Shown one piece after another: positions 1-8,914 of a stretch of 64,000 nucleotides of DNA. The position numbers were made by a program, and so were the translations under genes. Under the pieces are notes generated by a model that saw only the letters and a program-made list of their open reading frames with translations, did no database searches and was not told the DNA's origin. The stretch is taken from positions 4,774,001 through 4,838,000 of the forward strand of contig NC_018000.1 of the NCBI RefSeq assembly GCF_000265205.3, given 5' to 3'. Position 1 is the first letter of the stretch; every line of letters starts with the position of its first letter. This DNA is from Sinorhizobium fredii USDA 257 (GTDB taxonomy: Bacteria > Pseudomonadota > Alphaproteobacteria > Rhizobiales > Rhizobiaceae).

Positions 1-1287
1 CTTGGCATGGCGCTCCGCTATGGTCAGGAGTTCATCGTCGGCCCGCGCGGTCAACAGCCACTCGGTCGCGAAAGTACGCGCCATGCCGCTCAGCGCCGGC
101 GCAAAACCCTGCTTGTGCTTCAGTGCATCCCGGAAATCGTGACGCGCCCTGCGAACCTCCGGCAGGCCGAGGCCGGAGAGATGCCGGAGCCCGCCGAGAT
201 AGGCGTAATAGGCCTCGGGATGCGCCAGATAGTCGAGGTGCTCCGTCCGCCCCGTCTCCACCTGCTCGGTCACGGCGCGCGCCACGTGGTAGGCGATCTC
301 CTGGCGCTGCTTGAGAAGGCCCTGAGGCGAGATCAGGAAACGATCGGCCCAGACGATCTGGTCGGAGGGCAGGAAAATCAGCTGGGTGAAAAGCCCCTGA
401 TCCGACATGCGGCAATCGAGCGCGTAGGTCACACCGTGTCTTTCGAGGATCGCCGCCTTGTCCGCCGCCCCACGGATGCGCTCGGCTGTATAAGGCGCGA
501 CGACCGTCATCGAGCGCAGTGCACAGAGCCCGATCGTGATGTCTTCGATCACTGCCACGCTGACGGCGTGGAGCATCGGGTCGCTGCCGAAGGCAGCCGG
601 CGGAAGCAGTGCGACGCGCGGTAGCTGCACGGTTTCCGGCGCGCCCGTTTCCGCTTGCTCTGCGGCCGCAGCCGTCGTTCTGACACTCAGCAACGGGCTG
701 TGCGTGACACGTTGCAGGATTTCTCGAACGGCGGAATCCCCCGGATCGAGCTCCAGCAGATGGGCGCAAGCCGAGCGCAGCGTCGACCGGTTGGTGGACC
801 GCTGTTCGATAGCGATGAGCGCGCCGCGCAGCAGGTCCGTGAACCCCCGCCGCTTCTCCATGACCCAATCCGTGTAGCGCCCGGGCGGCAGGTCCGCCGA
901 TGCCAGAAACGCATCGCGCCAGAGCAACAGGGCGTTGCGGAATGTCTCCTCCGAACTGTTCACCGCCCCAAAAACAGCGACATCACAGGAGACTGCCCCC
1001 AGCGCCACCTCCGCCTCCGTCGCCGCTAGAGGCGGGCCTTCGCGGGTGGCCAGGTGCTGCATGCGCCAAAGCGTAGAGCGCAGGTTCTTGAAGGCGACGC
1101 TCTTTTCCCTGTCCGGCCAGACCATGGTAGCGAGCTTCTCGCGCGTGGCGACCTTTTGCCCGGATGCCGAGAGATAGGCGAGGATCAACAGGCCGCGCTC
1201 CGGACAGGCGACTGCATCGCCGGCGGCATCAGTGAGCCGCAACTCCCCGAAGGTTTTTAGGTGATAGCCAGCCCCCGTCACGACCAT
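1..1287 (-). CDS. SARP/BTAD-type transcriptional regulator (partial, C-terminus off the window)
   Basis: An uninterrupted frame of 429 codons runs off the left edge, so the stop is not seen. Residues 10-75 look like an OmpR-type winged helix of SARP regulators (FGELRLTDAAGD, LAYLSASGQKVATREKLA, NLRSTLWRMQ), followed by a BTAD-like helical part. Residues 205-330 resemble the TolB-N-like segment found in some of these proteins (VALLPPAAFGSDP, DQIVWADRFL), and the rest looks TPR-like. The ATG follows the stop of the upstream XRE-type gene by one base, so the two are probably translationally coupled. Target genes are unknown. The family call is by pattern only; the start is well supported. Confidence 0.72.
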   Translation of the reverse strand, partial: MVVTGAGYHLKTFGELRLTDAAGDAVACPERGLLILAYLSASGQKVATREKLATMVWPDREKSVAFKNLRSTLWRMQHLATREGPPLAATEAEVALGAVSCDVAVFGAVNSSEETFRNALLLWRDAFLASADLPPGRYTDWVMEKRRGFTDLLRGALIAIEQRSTNRSTLRSACAHLLELDPGDSAVREILQRVTHSPLLSVRTTAAAAEQAETGAPETVQLPRVALLPPAAFGSDPMLHAVSVAVIEDITIGLCALRSMTVVAPYTAERIRGAADKAAILERHGVTYALDCRMSDQGLFTQLIFLPSDQIVWADRFLISPQGLLKQRQEIAYHVARAVTEQVETGRTEHLDYLAHPEAYYAYLGGLRHLSGLGLPEVRRARHDFRDALKHKQGFAPALSGMARTFATEWLLTARADDELLTIAERHAK

Positions 1288-1288
1288 C

Positions 1289-1705
1289 TCAACCGGCCAG
1301 GCCTAACGCCCTGCCGCCCCAGAGGGCGGGCCGGACAATGCGGCGCGGGCGCCCAACGACCTTCGATGGAAAAGCCGGGGATTTGCTCATGTCCGGCCCC
1401 TCAACCACCTTCGGCAACCCGCCACCCGTCGACGCCGGTGATTCCTCGAAGAAAAATGAAAAATGCACCTGCAGAACATCTGCCATCGTCAGCAACTGGA
1501 CCGCGCACACTCGGCATGCCCCCTGTTCGTATCTCCGGACCTGCGCGACCGGCACACCGAGTGCGGCGCCAAGATTTTTCTCGTCCATCCCCAGCACGTT
1601 GCGGCGCAGTCGAATACGACGGCCGACGAAAGCGTCTATGGCGGGGGGCTGGCTGAGCACTTTTCGCCTCCGCGCAAGAATGGCTAGCTGCTTAAATTCA
1701 AACAT
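1289..1705 (-). CDS. XRE-type helix-turn-helix regulator
   Basis: A 138-residue protein. Residues 16-70 form a Cro/CI-like helix-turn-helix (AIDAFVGRRIRLRRN, LGAALGVPVAQVRRYEQGA), followed by the common rhizobial tail ending in FFFEESPASTGGG. The frame is open further upstream, but the methionine at 1705 is the natural start for this family because the domain begins shortly after it. The gene ends one base before the SARP-type gene, which suggests an operon of two regulators. It may bind its own promoter in the 1706-1810 stretch. What it controls cannot be read from the sequence. Confidence 0.72.
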   Translation of the reverse strand: MFEFKQLAILARRRKVLSQPPAIDAFVGRRIRLRRNVLGMDEKNLGAALGVPVAQVRRYEQGACRVCAVQLLTMADVLQVHFSFFFEESPASTGGGLPKVVEGPDMSKSPAFPSKVVGRPRRIVRPALWGGRALGLAG

Positions 1706-1810
1706 GCTTGAAAAGCGGAAGCGATGCAACTCGAGGCTTTGCGTGATACACAAGGTTCTCGTTTGCGTTTCGATGCACCGCATGCATTCGCCGCGTTGCA
1801 ACAACACGAG

Positions 1811-1840
1811 CCAAAAGAAAACCCCGCGCGAAGCGGGGTG
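1811..1840 (-). terminator. Rho-independent terminator of the csbD-like gene
   Basis: Read on the minus strand, ACCCCGCTTCGCGCGGGGT forms a stem of about 7 bp followed by TTTCTTTT. It lies just after the CsbD stop codon, between that gene and the regulator pair. Confidence 0.75.
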
Positions 1841-1853
1841 AGGTTTTGAGGGA

Positions 1854-2060
1854 TCAGTTCCAGGTTTGTCGGTTGTACCAATCATCCAGATCCCGTCTGA
1901 CGAGGTCCTTTTGGATGCCGTACCGCTCCTGGATCTTCCCTTCGAGCTGATCGAGGTTACCGTCGATTTGGTCAAGGTCGTCGTCGGTCAATCTGCCCCA
2001 CTGCTCCTTGATCTTGCCCTTCACCTGTTTCCAGTTACCTTCGACTCGATTCCAATCCAT
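1854..2060 (-). CDS. CsbD-like general stress protein
   Basis: A 68-residue, highly charged protein beginning MDWNRVEGNWKQVKGK and containing the duplicated pattern of the CsbD family (GNWKQVKGKIKEQWG, GNLDQLEGKIQERYG). These are small soluble proteins induced by general stress; their molecular role is not known. AGGAGG lies 6 bases before the ATG on the minus strand and fixes the start. A strong terminator follows directly, so it is probably monocistronic. In rhizobia such genes usually belong to the EcfG/RpoE2 stress response, but no convincing GGAAC-type promoter was seen on the minus strand here. Confidence 0.85.
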   Translation of the reverse strand: MDWNRVEGNWKQVKGKIKEQWGRLTDDDLDQIDGNLDQLEGKIQERYGIQKDLVRRDLDDWYNRQTWN

Positions 2061-2415
2061 GCCATTTCCTCCTGGCTTGTGACTGTCATGTCGGGGAAAC
2101 TCGCGACGGCGAGATTGGTTCACTTGGAAGTGGGCGGGAAACCGACAGGAACGAATCCGTCTATTCACGCATTTACCGGGCAAGTACGGAGGCCCAATTC
2201 TGAATCGCCCATCCAGGCCGGGCCTCCTCCGGGTGGGCAGCCGCGTCCGGTCCAACCGGCCATACTCCTGCCGAGAGTCGTAGCCGGTCAATCATCCCTC
2301 CATCGAAGCGCCAGTACGCCCTCCCAGCTCAGAGACAGACGACGCCAAGCTGGTGTATAGTCGGAGCGAAAGTTCGGTCGCGCGTTTCAACCTGTTGGAT
2401 AAGTAGCCGCGGAAT
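2061..2415. other. Divergent intergenic region between csbD-like gene and nuoH
   Basis: This stretch of 355 bases should hold the promoters of the minus-strand CsbD gene and of the plus-strand nuoH-nuoI-CBS unit. No gene with a credible start was found. A GGAAC at about 2150 on the plus strand lacks a good partner box. No FixK/Fnr-type TTGA-N6-TCAA site was seen. Confidence 0.5.
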
Positions 2416-3402
2416 ATGGAGCTTATCGTTGCCCTTGGCCTGATCGTCTTCAAAGTCGCGTTGCTGATCGCGATGCTCTTGCTCTTGCCCTTGCCGCTGA
2501 CCTGGGTGGAACGCAAGATCGCCGGGCACATCCAGCAGCGGATGGGGCCGATGCGGGTGGGCTGGCATGGGCTTCTGCAGCCGGTGGCGGACGGGATCAA
2601 GCTCCTGACCAAGGAAGACCACATCCCGACCGAGGCCGACCGCTTCCTGTTCAAACTGGCACCAATTCTGGCACTCGCGCCACCCTTCGTCGTGTTCGTC
2701 GCCATCCCTTTCGGGGAGAGCGTCTCGGTTCTGGGCAACGAGATAACGCTTTATGTTTCCAACATGAACGTGGCGCTGCTCTTCGTCTTCGCGGTGATCG
2801 GTCTGGAGGTCTATGGAGTCATCTTCGGCGGCTGGGCGGCAAACAGCAAATACGCGGTCCTGGGCAGCCTCAGGACCTGCGCGCAGATGATCAGCTACGA
2901 GATCCCGATGGGCTTTGCGGTCATCGGCGTGGTCATGCTGGCGCAATCCATGAGCCTGCTCGAGATCGTGCGGGCCCAGGCCGATGTCTGGAACATTGTC
3001 TACCAGCCGATCGGCTTCTTCGTGTTCTTCGTCGCGGGGCTCGCCGAAGCGCAGCGCATCCCCTTCGATCTGGCGGAGGCGGAAGGCGATCTTGGGGCAG
3101 GCTTCCATACCGAATATAGCGGCATCCGCTTCGCATTCTTCATGGTCAGCGAATACGTCATCATGCTTTTGGTGTCGGTCCTGACGGTGATCCTGTTCTT
3201 CGGCGGTTGGAACGGCGTGCTGATCCCGTTGCCGCCGCTCCTCTGGTTCGGGCTCAAGGTGGCGTTCTTCGTCTATTTGTTCATCTGGTTCCGCTTTACT
3301 TTCCCCCGTTACCGCTACGACCAGTTGATGGCGATCGGATGGAAAGTCTTGCTTCCTTTGTCGATGGCGAACATAATTCTTACTGGTATTGCTTTCTCTT
3401 AA
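2416..3402 (+). CDS. nuoH: NADH-quinone oxidoreductase subunit H
   Basis: A 328-residue membrane protein of normal family length with about eight membrane helices. It is the heel subunit of complex I and contributes to the quinone channel next to NuoB and NuoD. Typical signatures are TWVERKIAGHIQQRMGPMRV near residue 35, PLTKEDHIPTEADR-like charge clusters around 70 (here LLTKEDHIPTEADRF), and the conserved acidic loop AEAQRIPFDLAEAEGDL near 215. It starts a short plus-strand unit with nuoI and a CBS gene that runs towards the minus-strand nuoA-G genes, so H and I are separated from their usual place after G. Confidence 0.95.
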   Translation: MELIVALGLIVFKVALLIAMLLLLPLPLTWVERKIAGHIQQRMGPMRVGWHGLLQPVADGIKLLTKEDHIPTEADRFLFKLAPILALAPPFVVFVAIPFGESVSVLGNEITLYVSNMNVALLFVFAVIGLEVYGVIFGGWAANSKYAVLGSLRTCAQMISYEIPMGFAVIGVVMLAQSMSLLEIVRAQADVWNIVYQPIGFFVFFVAGLAEAQRIPFDLAEAEGDLGAGFHTEYSGIRFAFFMVSEYVIMLLVSVLTVILFFGGWNGVLIPLPPLLWFGLKVAFFVYLFIWFRFTFPRYRYDQLMAIGWKVLLPLSMANIILTGIAFS

Positions 3403-3433
3403 GGGCCCTTGGTGACTCAATAGCAGGGCGGCG

Positions 3434-4000
3434 ATGTCGCGCGCACAGGACATAATCGGGACTTGGATCGGCTGGACGTTCTTCGCCGACCTGGCGAATG
3501 GTTTGGCGCTGACCTTCGGCTACATGTTCTCCAGAACCGTGACCATGCAGTATCCGGACAAGGAGAAATGGCTGCCCTATTCGCGTTATCGCGGCCACCA
3601 TTTCCTGAAGCGTGACGAAGAGGGCGAGATCAAGTGCGTGGCCTGCGAGCTCTGCGCGCGGATCTGTCCCTGCTACTGCATCGAAGTCGTCCCCTACGAG
3701 GACGACAAGGGCAACCGTCGCCCGGCCAAGTTCGAGATCGACACGGCCCGCTGCCTGTTCTGCGGGCTGTGCGAGGACGCCTGCCCGGCGGATGCGATCG
3801 CGCTCGGTCAGCAATATGAATTCTCGAGCTTTTCCTCGCGCGACTTGGTGATCGGACGCGACGACCTGCTTGCAAAGCCTGGCAAGGCAGCGACCGGCGG
3901 CGGCGTGGTCGCCGCGCGCCTGAACACGACGAAGGACGTGTTGGTCGAATCCAACGAGCGGCAAGGCTACAACTGGTGGCGGAATATCCGGCGGAGGTGA
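3434..4000 (+). CDS. nuoI: NADH-quinone oxidoreductase subunit I
   Basis: A 188-residue ferredoxin-like subunit that carries clusters N6a and N6b between NuoG and NuoB. Two 4Fe-4S motifs are visible: CVACELCARICPCYC near residue 75 and CLFCGLCEDACPADA near 115. The N-terminal part (LANGLALTFGYMF) is the amphipathic segment that contacts the membrane arm. It lies 31 bases after nuoH. The C-terminus (YNWWRNIRRR) is of ordinary length. The first motif has a Cys in place of the usual Ala after ICP, a minor variation. Confidence 0.95.
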   Translation: MSRAQDIIGTWIGWTFFADLANGLALTFGYMFSRTVTMQYPDKEKWLPYSRYRGHHFLKRDEEGEIKCVACELCARICPCYCIEVVPYEDDKGNRRPAKFEIDTARCLFCGLCEDACPADAIALGQQYEFSSFSSRDLVIGRDDLLAKPGKAATGGGVVAARLNTTKDVLVESNERQGYNWWRNIRRR

Positions 4001-4045
4001 GCGCGCGCCCGTTGTCTATCCGACGTGCTTGGACAGGAGGCTCAG

Positions 4046-4486
4046 ATGTTTGTCGGCGAAATCGTGAAGAACAAAGGTGTCGGAGTTATCGCGGTCACGC
4101 CCGATCAGCCGATGGTGGAAGTCCTGCGATTGTTTCGCGACAACAATATCGGCTTCGTGGTCGTCAGCCAATCGGCCGGGGAATACTTGGGCACGCTGTC
4201 GGAACGCGATTGCTGCAATGCGGTGGCTGAATACGGCGCCGAGGCGGCGGCGATGCGGGTGGCCGACATCATGAACCGCAGCGTGGCGATCTGTTCGACA
4301 GAGGATCTGCTGCCCATTGTGATGGCGATCATGACTCAGCGGCGCACCCGCCACGTGCTGGTGATGGATGGTGACGATGTTGTCGGCGTGGTCAGCATCG
4401 GCGACGTCGTCAAGCACAGGCTCGACGAAGCCCAGCGCACGGAGCAGGACCTGCACGACTATATTCGCGGAACCCACTATCACTGA
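4046..4486 (+). CDS. CBS-domain pair protein, downstream of nuoHI
   Basis: A 146-residue soluble protein made of two CBS domains (about residues 5-65 and 75-130), with the pattern VTPDQPMVEVLRLFRDNNIG and MTQRRTRHVLVMDGDDVVGV. CBS pairs bind adenine nucleotides or similar ligands. ACAGGAGG five bases before the ATG at 4046 fixes this start, rather than an earlier one at 4025. It is 45 bases after nuoI and probably in the same transcript. That suggests, but does not show, a sensor of energy or NAD(H)/ATP state linked to this complex I. Confidence 0.88.
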   Translation: MFVGEIVKNKGVGVIAVTPDQPMVEVLRLFRDNNIGFVVVSQSAGEYLGTLSERDCCNAVAEYGAEAAAMRVADIMNRSVAICSTEDLLPIVMAIMTQRRTRHVLVMDGDDVVGVVSIGDVVKHRLDEAQRTEQDLHDYIRGTHYH

Positions 4487-4519
4487 CGAGAGTAAGTCCC
4501 TGCCGCGTGCGACGCTGGG

Positions 4520-7096
4520 TTAGGGCGAGCCACCTGCCATGCCTTGGCCGAGATCCTCGGGGCTCGCCGCGGAGCTGGCGTGGGGGCCGATCTCTAATGC
4601 CGCATGCGCCTTTTGAACCTCCACCGGACATGGATATTCGCCCCGCCGCATCAGGCTGTTGAGGCGAAGCGCCCGGTAGTTTTCGGGAACAAAGACGAGG
4701 CCTCGCGGAAAGCGCCTGTTGACCTTGAGCTTTGCGGTCAATTCGCCCTGACCGGATCGCACGACCACCTGATCGCCGTCCGAAAGGCCGAGTCGCCCGG
4801 CATCCTGCTCGCTCAACTCGACATAGGGGTCATCCGCAACCGTATTCAGGATCTCCGAGCGTTCGGAATGATATCCGTTGTGGAACAGGCAATCGCCAGT
4901 AACAAGCATCAGCCGATCGTCGACCTTCGGGATCGGCGGCGCCGCGAAGAACACGCCTGACGGTGGCGTCGGAACCGCCTTTGTGAATGCGCCGTCGGCA
5001 CCAAGACCGCCTTGCGTCAATCCCTGATAGGCCGGGACCAGCCGGGTAATCTCGTCAAAAATTTCGCCTTGCGCCGATGGCTGCAGCGCCTGAACGCGGA
5101 GCTGCGCGACGAAGTCGAAGATCTCCAGATTGCCCCGGGCCTCGAAAGCCGGTTCGCGGAATTTGCGGAGCTTCTGGATCCGGCCTTCATTGTTGGTAAA
5201 CGTGCCCGCTTCCTCTCCATAACTCGCAGCGGGCAGCACCACATCGGCAAGGCCGGCCGTATCCGTGAGGAACGCGTCCTGCACAATCAGAAGGTCGGCG
5301 GCGCCAAGCGCCATCTGCACGATCCTCCGGTCGGGATAGGTCATCACGGGATCGCTTCCGACGATATAGAGCGCACCCATTCGCCCGACATCGCAGAGTT
5401 CCAGCATGGCGTCGAAAGTCGCGGCCGGTTCAGACGGGATCTCGACGCCCCAGGCCCGCCCAAGAGCCGTACGCGCCGCATCGTCGTCGGTGGCGGGAAG
5501 CAGCCCCGGCAGAGCTTCCGGCAGAACTCCCATGTCCCAGGCGCCCATCTGATTGGCCCTGTCGAAGAGGAACTGCATCGCCACGCCCTTGCCGAGCAGG
5601 CGGAGAACCTGCAGCAGGTTGTTGACTTGCTGCAGCGTTGCGCCCGCTGCAGGCGATCTCAGGAGTCCGACGCTGACAAGCAGGGTAACGCTGCGGACGT
5701 CCTTGAGAGCGGTAACCAAACGGTCCGACCCTTCACCGCCCGTCGTCGCGCCGATCTCCGCAAGGGTCTCGCTCGGCAGGAGTCCTGCCACCACCGCCGC
5801 AAGGCTCGCCGCCTCTCCGCCCGGCGGCACGCGAAGCACCACCCGGGCATCGGCGTCGAGACGCGACGGCCGCGCCGAGAGCATGAGCAATCCGGTCTGC
5901 CGCCGCCGCGCGGCATCGCGTAGCAGGTATTCGGTCACCGGGTTTTCTTCCGTCACATTGCCGCCGATCACGAGCACACAATCGCTGCCAATCACGTCGT
6001 GCAGGGAGGCGCGCGTGTAGAAGCTTGCCAGCAGCGGGCCGAGCGCGTCGAAGGGCGCGGACCAGCGCGCCGAGCAGTCGATGTTGTTGGTCCGGAACAC
6101 CGTCCGCATCAGCTTCTGGAACTGATAGAGGACCTCATTGGGCAGGCGCGCAGAGGCGAGCCCGCCCGCGGCCTTGCTCTCGACGGCCGACAGGCGCCGG
6201 CGCAGGTAGTCCCCTGCCTCGTTCCAGGAAACCGGCACGAGAGCGCCGTCACGACGGATCATCGGTCGCTTGATGCGGTCCCGGCTCTCGACGAAGTCAA
6301 GGCCGAAGCGTCCCCGCACGCAGAGCGTTTCGCGGTTGACCCCGTGCTCCTCCTTCGAGCGGACCCGCATGAACTCGCCCTTGCGCGCCCCGACCGTAAG
6401 CTGACAGCCGGTCCCGCAATGCGGGCAGACCGTGTCAGTCTCGGCTAGGTCCCAGGGTCGCGCCTTATAGCGATAGGGAAAGCTCATCAGGGCGCCGACC
6501 GGACAGACTTCGACGCAATTGCCGCACTGGTCGCAACTCGCAAGACTGCCCTCGAAACCGGTAACGGCAGTATCCATGCCTTTTTCAACTGTCCCCAGGG
6601 CGACGGCGCCGACGACCTCCTCGCACATCCGCACGCAGCGCTGGCACTGGATGCAGCGGTTGACGTTCATGATGATGACTGGACTCAGGCGAATGTCCCG
6701 CGAGTGGAATACGCGCTTGGGATCGCGGAACTCACTCCGGCGGGGCCCGTATTCCATCACCATGTCCTGGAGCTCGCACTCGCCGCCCTTATCGCAGATC
6801 GGACAGTCAAGGGGATGGTTGGCGAGCAGCATGTCGAGCATCGAAGACCGCGTTTCGTCGATCAGCGGCGTGTTGGTCCGCACGACCATGCCCTCGGTGA
6901 CCGCGGTGGCGCAGGAAGGCTGCAGGCGCCGCAGCCCTTCGATCTCCACCAGGCACATGCGGCACGACGCCAGCGGCGGCAGCCGCTTCAGGTAGCAGAA
7001 GGTCGGGATGTCGATGCCCAGGCGCTCAGCAGCCTGCAGCACCGTGGAGCCCGCCTCCACTTCCAATGTGTGTCCGTCGATCGTAATGCTAACCAT
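4520..7096 (-). CDS. nuoG: NADH-quinone oxidoreductase subunit G
   Basis: An 858-residue subunit of the peripheral arm. The first 230 residues carry the 2Fe-2S domain (CYLKRLPPLASCRMCLVEIE), the His-Cys3 site (HPLDCPICDKGGECELQD) and two 4Fe-4S motifs (CIQCQRCVRMC, CDQCGNCVEVCP). At about 230 follows CPHCGTGCQL with a later Cys (ETLCVRGRFG), the additional N7 cluster known from E. coli-type NuoG and formate dehydrogenases. The rest is the molybdopterin-oxidoreductase-like fold with a C-terminal molydopterin-dinucleotide-binding-like domain (residues 720-830). GGGAGGG precedes the ATG at 7096. It ends convergent to the CBS gene. Confidence 0.94.
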   Translation of the reverse strand: MVSITIDGHTLEVEAGSTVLQAAERLGIDIPTFCYLKRLPPLASCRMCLVEIEGLRRLQPSCATAVTEGMVVRTNTPLIDETRSSMLDMLLANHPLDCPICDKGGECELQDMVMEYGPRRSEFRDPKRVFHSRDIRLSPVIIMNVNRCIQCQRCVRMCEEVVGAVALGTVEKGMDTAVTGFEGSLASCDQCGNCVEVCPVGALMSFPYRYKARPWDLAETDTVCPHCGTGCQLTVGARKGEFMRVRSKEEHGVNRETLCVRGRFGLDFVESRDRIKRPMIRRDGALVPVSWNEAGDYLRRRLSAVESKAAGGLASARLPNEVLYQFQKLMRTVFRTNNIDCSARWSAPFDALGPLLASFYTRASLHDVIGSDCVLVIGGNVTEENPVTEYLLRDAARRRQTGLLMLSARPSRLDADARVVLRVPPGGEAASLAAVVAGLLPSETLAEIGATTGGEGSDRLVTALKDVRSVTLLVSVGLLRSPAAGATLQQVNNLLQVLRLLGKGVAMQFLFDRANQMGAWDMGVLPEALPGLLPATDDDAARTALGRAWGVEIPSEPAATFDAMLELCDVGRMGALYIVGSDPVMTYPDRRIVQMALGAADLLIVQDAFLTDTAGLADVVLPAASYGEEAGTFTNNEGRIQKLRKFREPAFEARGNLEIFDFVAQLRVQALQPSAQGEIFDEITRLVPAYQGLTQGGLGADGAFTKAVPTPPSGVFFAAPPIPKVDDRLMLVTGDCLFHNGYHSERSEILNTVADDPYVELSEQDAGRLGLSDGDQVVVRSGQGELTAKLKVNRRFPRGLVFVPENYRALRLNSLMRRGEYPCPVEVQKAHAALEIGPHASSAASPEDLGQGMAGGSP

Positions 7097-7116
7097 GTTC
7101 CCTCCCGCGCACGCGT

Positions 7117-8382
7117 TCAGTGAAACGGGCACCTTCGCTCCTCGATATGGGCAACGAACTCGTAGCGGAAATGCTCGAGCGCGGCCCGCAATCCCATCGC
7201 CGCGCCGTCACCCAAGGCGCAAAACGTATTGCCGAATATGCCCTTGCAGAGCCTCTCCAGCTGCTCCAGGTCGCCCGGCGCGCCCTCCCCGGCCTCGATC
7301 CGGCGCAGCACTTTCACAGCCCAGTTCAATCCTTCCCGGCATGGGGTGCACTTGCCGCAGGACTCGTGATGGAAGAACTCGACGATCCGGGTGGCAACCT
7401 TGACCATGCAGGTCGAGTCGTCGATCACGATCACCCCGGCCGAGCCGAGCATCGAGCCGACGGCGGCGAGAGAGTCGAAGTCCATCCCCACTTCCAGCCC
7501 GCTCTCGGGGATCAGCGGCGCCGAAACCCCGCCCGGGATCACCGCCTTGATCCTGCGTCCCGGCAGCGGGCCGCCGGCATGGTTCTCGACCAGTTCGCGC
7601 AGCGGTATGCCCATCGGCAGTTCGTAGAGGCCGGGTTTGCGCACCTGTCCGCTGATACAGTAGAGCTTCGGGCCGGGGCTCTTGTCGGGGCCAATCGCGC
7701 GGAACCAGTGCGCCCCCCGCATCACGATATGCGGCACGCAAGCGAGCGTCTCGACATTGTTGATCACCGTCGGACTGGCGTAGAGCCCGGCGACGGCCGG
7801 AAACGGCGGCTTCAATCGCGGCTGCGCCCGCTTGCCCTCGAGCGATTCGAGCATCGCGGTCTCCTCGCCGCAGATATAAGCGCCGGCGCCGCAGTGAATA
7901 TGGACCGCGAATTTGAAATCCGAGCCGAGAATGTTTTCTCCGAGATAACCCTTCTCGTGTGCCTCGGCGATCGCCTGCTCCAGGCGGCGAATAGCCGCCA
8001 CATATTCTCCGCGCACGTAGACATAGGCGGTTTCGGCGCCGATCGCGTAGGCGCTCACCGCCAGCCCCTCGATGAGCTGGTGCGGGTCGCGCTCCATGAT
8101 GATCCGGTCCTTGAATGTGCCCGGCTCGCCTTCATCGGCGTTGCAGCAGAGATATTTCGGCTTGTCGGCCCGCTTCGGCACGAAACCCCATTTCATCCCC
8201 GTAGGGAATCCGGCACCGCCGCGGCCGCGCAGGTTGGATTGTTTGACCAGCTCGACGACCTCGTCGGGCGTGTGCTCGCGCAGCACCTTGGCCAGCGCCT
8301 TGTAGCCGCCGCCGGCCTCGTAGGTGGAGAGCAGATGGCCATCCGGAACATCGACATTCCTGAGGAGAACCGGCTCGAACAT
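7117..8382 (-). CDS. nuoF: NADH-quinone oxidoreductase subunit F
   Basis: A 421-residue flavoprotein subunit that oxidises NADH and passes electrons to cluster N3. The FMN/NADH fold shows GRGGAGFPTGMKWG near residue 52 and GAGAYICGEETAMLESLEG near 165. The N3 cluster ligands are in SCGKCTPCREG near 340 with the later Cys in FCALGD. GGGAGAATAGCC precedes the ATG. It lies between nuoE and nuoG with only 2 and 20 bases of spacing, so all three are co-transcribed. Confidence 0.95.
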   Translation of the reverse strand: MFEPVLLRNVDVPDGHLLSTYEAGGGYKALAKVLREHTPDEVVELVKQSNLRGRGGAGFPTGMKWGFVPKRADKPKYLCCNADEGEPGTFKDRIIMERDPHQLIEGLAVSAYAIGAETAYVYVRGEYVAAIRRLEQAIAEAHEKGYLGENILGSDFKFAVHIHCGAGAYICGEETAMLESLEGKRAQPRLKPPFPAVAGLYASPTVINNVETLACVPHIVMRGAHWFRAIGPDKSPGPKLYCISGQVRKPGLYELPMGIPLRELVENHAGGPLPGRRIKAVIPGGVSAPLIPESGLEVGMDFDSLAAVGSMLGSAGVIVIDDSTCMVKVATRIVEFFHHESCGKCTPCREGLNWAVKVLRRIEAGEGAPGDLEQLERLCKGIFGNTFCALGDGAAMGLRAALEHFRYEFVAHIEERRCPFH

Positions 8383-8384
8383 GG

Positions 8385-8897
8385 CTATTCTCCCGGAGGT
8401 ACTGCGGCAGCGAGATCGGCACCGGTCGCTTGCCCGGCCTCCCGCCGCAGCGCGGCGAGAAGCGCATCGATCCGCCCGTTATCGAGGTTGCCGTGATAGT
8501 CGTCGCCGACCTGCATCACCGGAGCCATCTCGCAGGCACCGAGGCACTCGACGGTCGAAAGCGTGAACAGCCGGTCCGGCGTGGTTTCACCCTTATTGAT
8601 CCCCAGCGCCGTTTCCAGATGCTTCAGCAGAGCCTCGGATCCGCACAGCATGCAGGAGACGTTGTCGCAGAGCTGCAGGTGGAACATCCCGACAGGCTCG
8701 GTATGGAACAGTGTGTAGAAGGTCGCCAGCTCGTAGACCCAAATCCGCTCGACGCCGAGAATGTCGGCGACCTCTTCCAGCACCGGGCCGGGCAGATGAC
8801 CATGTTCCTTCTGCGCGATGAGCAGTGCGGGCATGATCGCCGAGCGCTGGTCGGGATACCGCGCCGCCGCCTGCTTGATCTTTTCGCGCATGCTCAT
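8385..8897 (-). CDS. nuoE: NADH-quinone oxidoreductase subunit E
   Basis: A 170-residue thioredoxin-like 2Fe-2S protein that holds cluster N1a beside NuoF. The four ligands are visible as CDNVSCMLCG near residue 80 and ECLGACEMAPVMQ near 122. The start at 8897 (MSMREKIKQAAARYP) gives the normal length. A much longer open frame continues upstream, but there it only overlaps nuoD and has shadow-like composition. It follows nuoD by 17 bases. Confidence 0.93.
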   Translation of the reverse strand: MSMREKIKQAAARYPDQRSAIMPALLIAQKEHGHLPGPVLEEVADILGVERIWVYELATFYTLFHTEPVGMFHLQLCDNVSCMLCGSEALLKHLETALGINKGETTPDRLFTLSTVECLGACEMAPVMQVGDDYHGNLDNGRIDALLAALRREAGQATGADLAAAVPPGE

Positions 8898-8914
8898 CGC
8901 GTTCAAAACTCCTG

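Noticed and set aside
32..868. 278-codon minus-strand frame at the left edge
   Set aside because: Ala/Arg-rich shadow; the true gene is another minus-strand frame that stays open from 1287 to the window edge.
2329..3453. 374-codon open frame on the minus strand opposite nuoH
   Set aside because: His- and Asp-rich shadow of nuoH without helices or motifs.
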